A DNA stretch of 64,000 nucleotides from Palleniella muris. Its GTDB lineage: Bacteria; Bacteroidota; Bacteroidia; Bacteroidales; Bacteroidaceae. The DNA lies in the NCBI RefSeq assembly GCF_004792655.1, contig NZ_SRZC01000003.1, forward strand, positions 124,001-188,000, read 5' to 3'. The notes under the pieces are model-generated. The model was given only the letters and a program-made list of their open reading frames with translations. It was not told the DNA's origin and ran no database searches. The position numbers were made by a program, and so were the translations under genes. Of the stretch, positions 63,003 through 64,000 are shown in pieces; position 1 is the stretch's first letter; every line of letters starts with the position of its first letter.

Positions 63003-64000
63003 AGATGCAAAAATGTTTACTACTTATAGGTGTGTGTGTTCTGGTAGTATTGTCTATTGACGCACAAAAAAATCAGCTTTATAGGTTTCTTCAACACAAC
63101 AGGAAAGAATATCCAGAAAGGCATGATATCCGAGGAGAGAATCGTACTAAACGAAATACAGACTATTGCCAGAAGTTTAGAGACATATGGATATGATTTT
63201 GATGGTCATGCCATATATGATGGGCTAAATTGCACAAAGTCCAATGTTATGAAAGCAATCGATGAGCTTCAAGTGGTTCCAGAAGATATTGTGATATTTT
63301 ATTACAGCGGTCATGGAGGTCGTGCATTGAATGATGATGATCCATTTCCCCAAATGTGCCTAACTGAAGGTCCAAGCAATTACATCCCTGCAACTTTGGT
63401 AAGAAATATGATTTTGAGGAAAAAAACAAGACTTACGGTTGTTCTTACTGGCTGTTGTAATTCTGAAGGTTCTGAAATATCCATTAAAAGCGTATATGTA
63501 CAAGGACAAAATTATACTGTTCAGAAAGAAAAGAATCATGAGTATTACAAAAAACTTTTCATAGACAACACTGGTTGGGTACAGATGACGAGTAGTCGAG
63601 CAAAAGAGTACTCTTACACAGGTGATGGCGGTAGTTTCTTTTGTCATGTTTTTTGGACAGTAATGAATGGCGTTGGCGAAGGAATGATTGATGCCGACTG
63701 GAATATTCTTTGCAAAAATGTTCAAGAATACGTCAGTTCTATTGCAATACATGCAGAGAATGGTATAGCATATCAACATCCTGACTATAGGGTGAACACT
63801 AGTTGTGAAGGTGTATCTAACATCAAGAAAGATAAGAAAAATGGAGATACGAATTCTTCTATAAGCGATGCCATCAATTCCCTTTTAGATAAATCAAAAA
63901 GTATTGACAGTAGGTTGAACATGATCCCTTCAATCATGTCAAATCATTTTTCTTCAGTCCAGTTGGTACGCACTCTGGCAAGAAATATGACAACCGTGGT
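62999..64000 (+). pseudogene. Caspase-family (C14) protein, frameshifted, 3' partial
   Basis: The start at 62999 gives a signal peptide (LLLIGVCVLVVLSIDAQ), then the frame ends at 63196. From about 63073 another frame carries a C14 caspase-like domain: ISFIGFFNTTGKN, VIFYYSGHGGRA with the catalytic His, and VVLTGCCNSEG with the catalytic Cys, open to the window end. The switch lies at a run of seven A (63066-63072): six or nine A would join signal peptide and domain in frame. It is an inactivated, phase-variable or mis-sequenced gene. A weaker alternative start inside the domain frame is ATG 63123, without a signal peptide. Confidence 0.75.

Noticed and set aside
63066..63072. Programmed -1 ribosomal frameshift at A_AAA_AAT
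   Set aside because: The heptamer fits a -1 slippery site, but the -1 frame meets TAG within four codons; the caspase domain lies in the +1 frame, so a -1 shift cannot produce it.

Overview
The window looks like the chromosome of a Prevotella/Segatella-type member of the Bacteroidales. Reasons: many genes are preceded by the Bacteroidota sigma factor -7 element TAnnTTTG, often with TTTG 19-20 bp upstream; most starts lack a Shine-Dalgarno sequence; the DAHP synthase carries a C-terminal chorismate mutase; FeoA is fused to FeoB; menaquinone genes, an Rnf complex, anaerobic ribonucleotide reductase and an ECF sigma/FecR/TonB cassette are present. I saw no rRNA, tRNA, insertion sequence, phage or CRISPR array. 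Species identity is inference.

Layout. 1-1.8 kb: 5'-partial view of a radical SAM gene (its 3' end lies outside), an HxlR regulator and a rhodanese lipoprotein. 1.8-6.0 kb: aromatic amino acid operon pheA, aminotransferase, DAHP synthase-chorismate mutase, tyrA, all on the minus strand and preceded by a Phe/Tyr-rich leader peptide and an attenuator hairpin. 6.1-12.7 kb: recQ, recJ, and two peptidases (C1 and aminopeptidase P). 12.8-15.3 kb: patatin, ubiE/menG, menA. 15.4-18.3 kb: anaerobic ribonucleotide reductase nrdD and nrdG. 18.4-23.4 kb: FAD oxidoreductase, hisC, hisD, hisG. 23.4-28.1 kb: an MltF-like transglycosylase and a 997-residue receiver/PEP-synthase-like fusion. 28.2-31.2 kb: ECF sigma, FecR-type anti-sigma and a broken TonB-dependent receptor. 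31.4-37.9 kb: lysS, gpsA, a DMT transporter, groEL/groES and an AlkD-like HEAT protein. 38-45 kb: M49 peptidase, an AraC-type protein, feoAB with its small Cys-rich partner, a phosphatase, a YicG-like channel. 45-54.8 kb: a PIN-domain protein with long disordered tails, HAD phosphatase, two ABC-F ATPases, engB, M13 peptidase, mltG. 54.9-61.8 kb: nitroreductase, maf, rseC and rnfBCDGEA. 61.8-64 kb: an unclassified structured RNA region, a lipoprotein and a frameshifted caspase-like gene running off the window.

The most unusual signals are non-coding. Four intergenic gaps (about 9.85, 24.83, 38.0 and 55.54 kb) each contain about four copies of a 13-14 bp near-palindrome (AAAGGTWACCTTT type) spaced at an exact 22-bp pitch. 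A fifth gap (1.75 kb) has three copies of a different palindrome (GAGTC N3 GACTC), again at exactly 22 bp. A complete Phe/Tyr attenuator precedes pheA. In the rnf operon, RnfB lacks its ferredoxin domain and ends in the same tail peptide as RnfC. A candidate RNA of roughly 370 nt with long-range pairing precedes the lipoprotein/caspase pair.

Limits: all family names come from reading motifs, without database searches. RNA structures were paired by eye and promoter calls rest on consensus matches.
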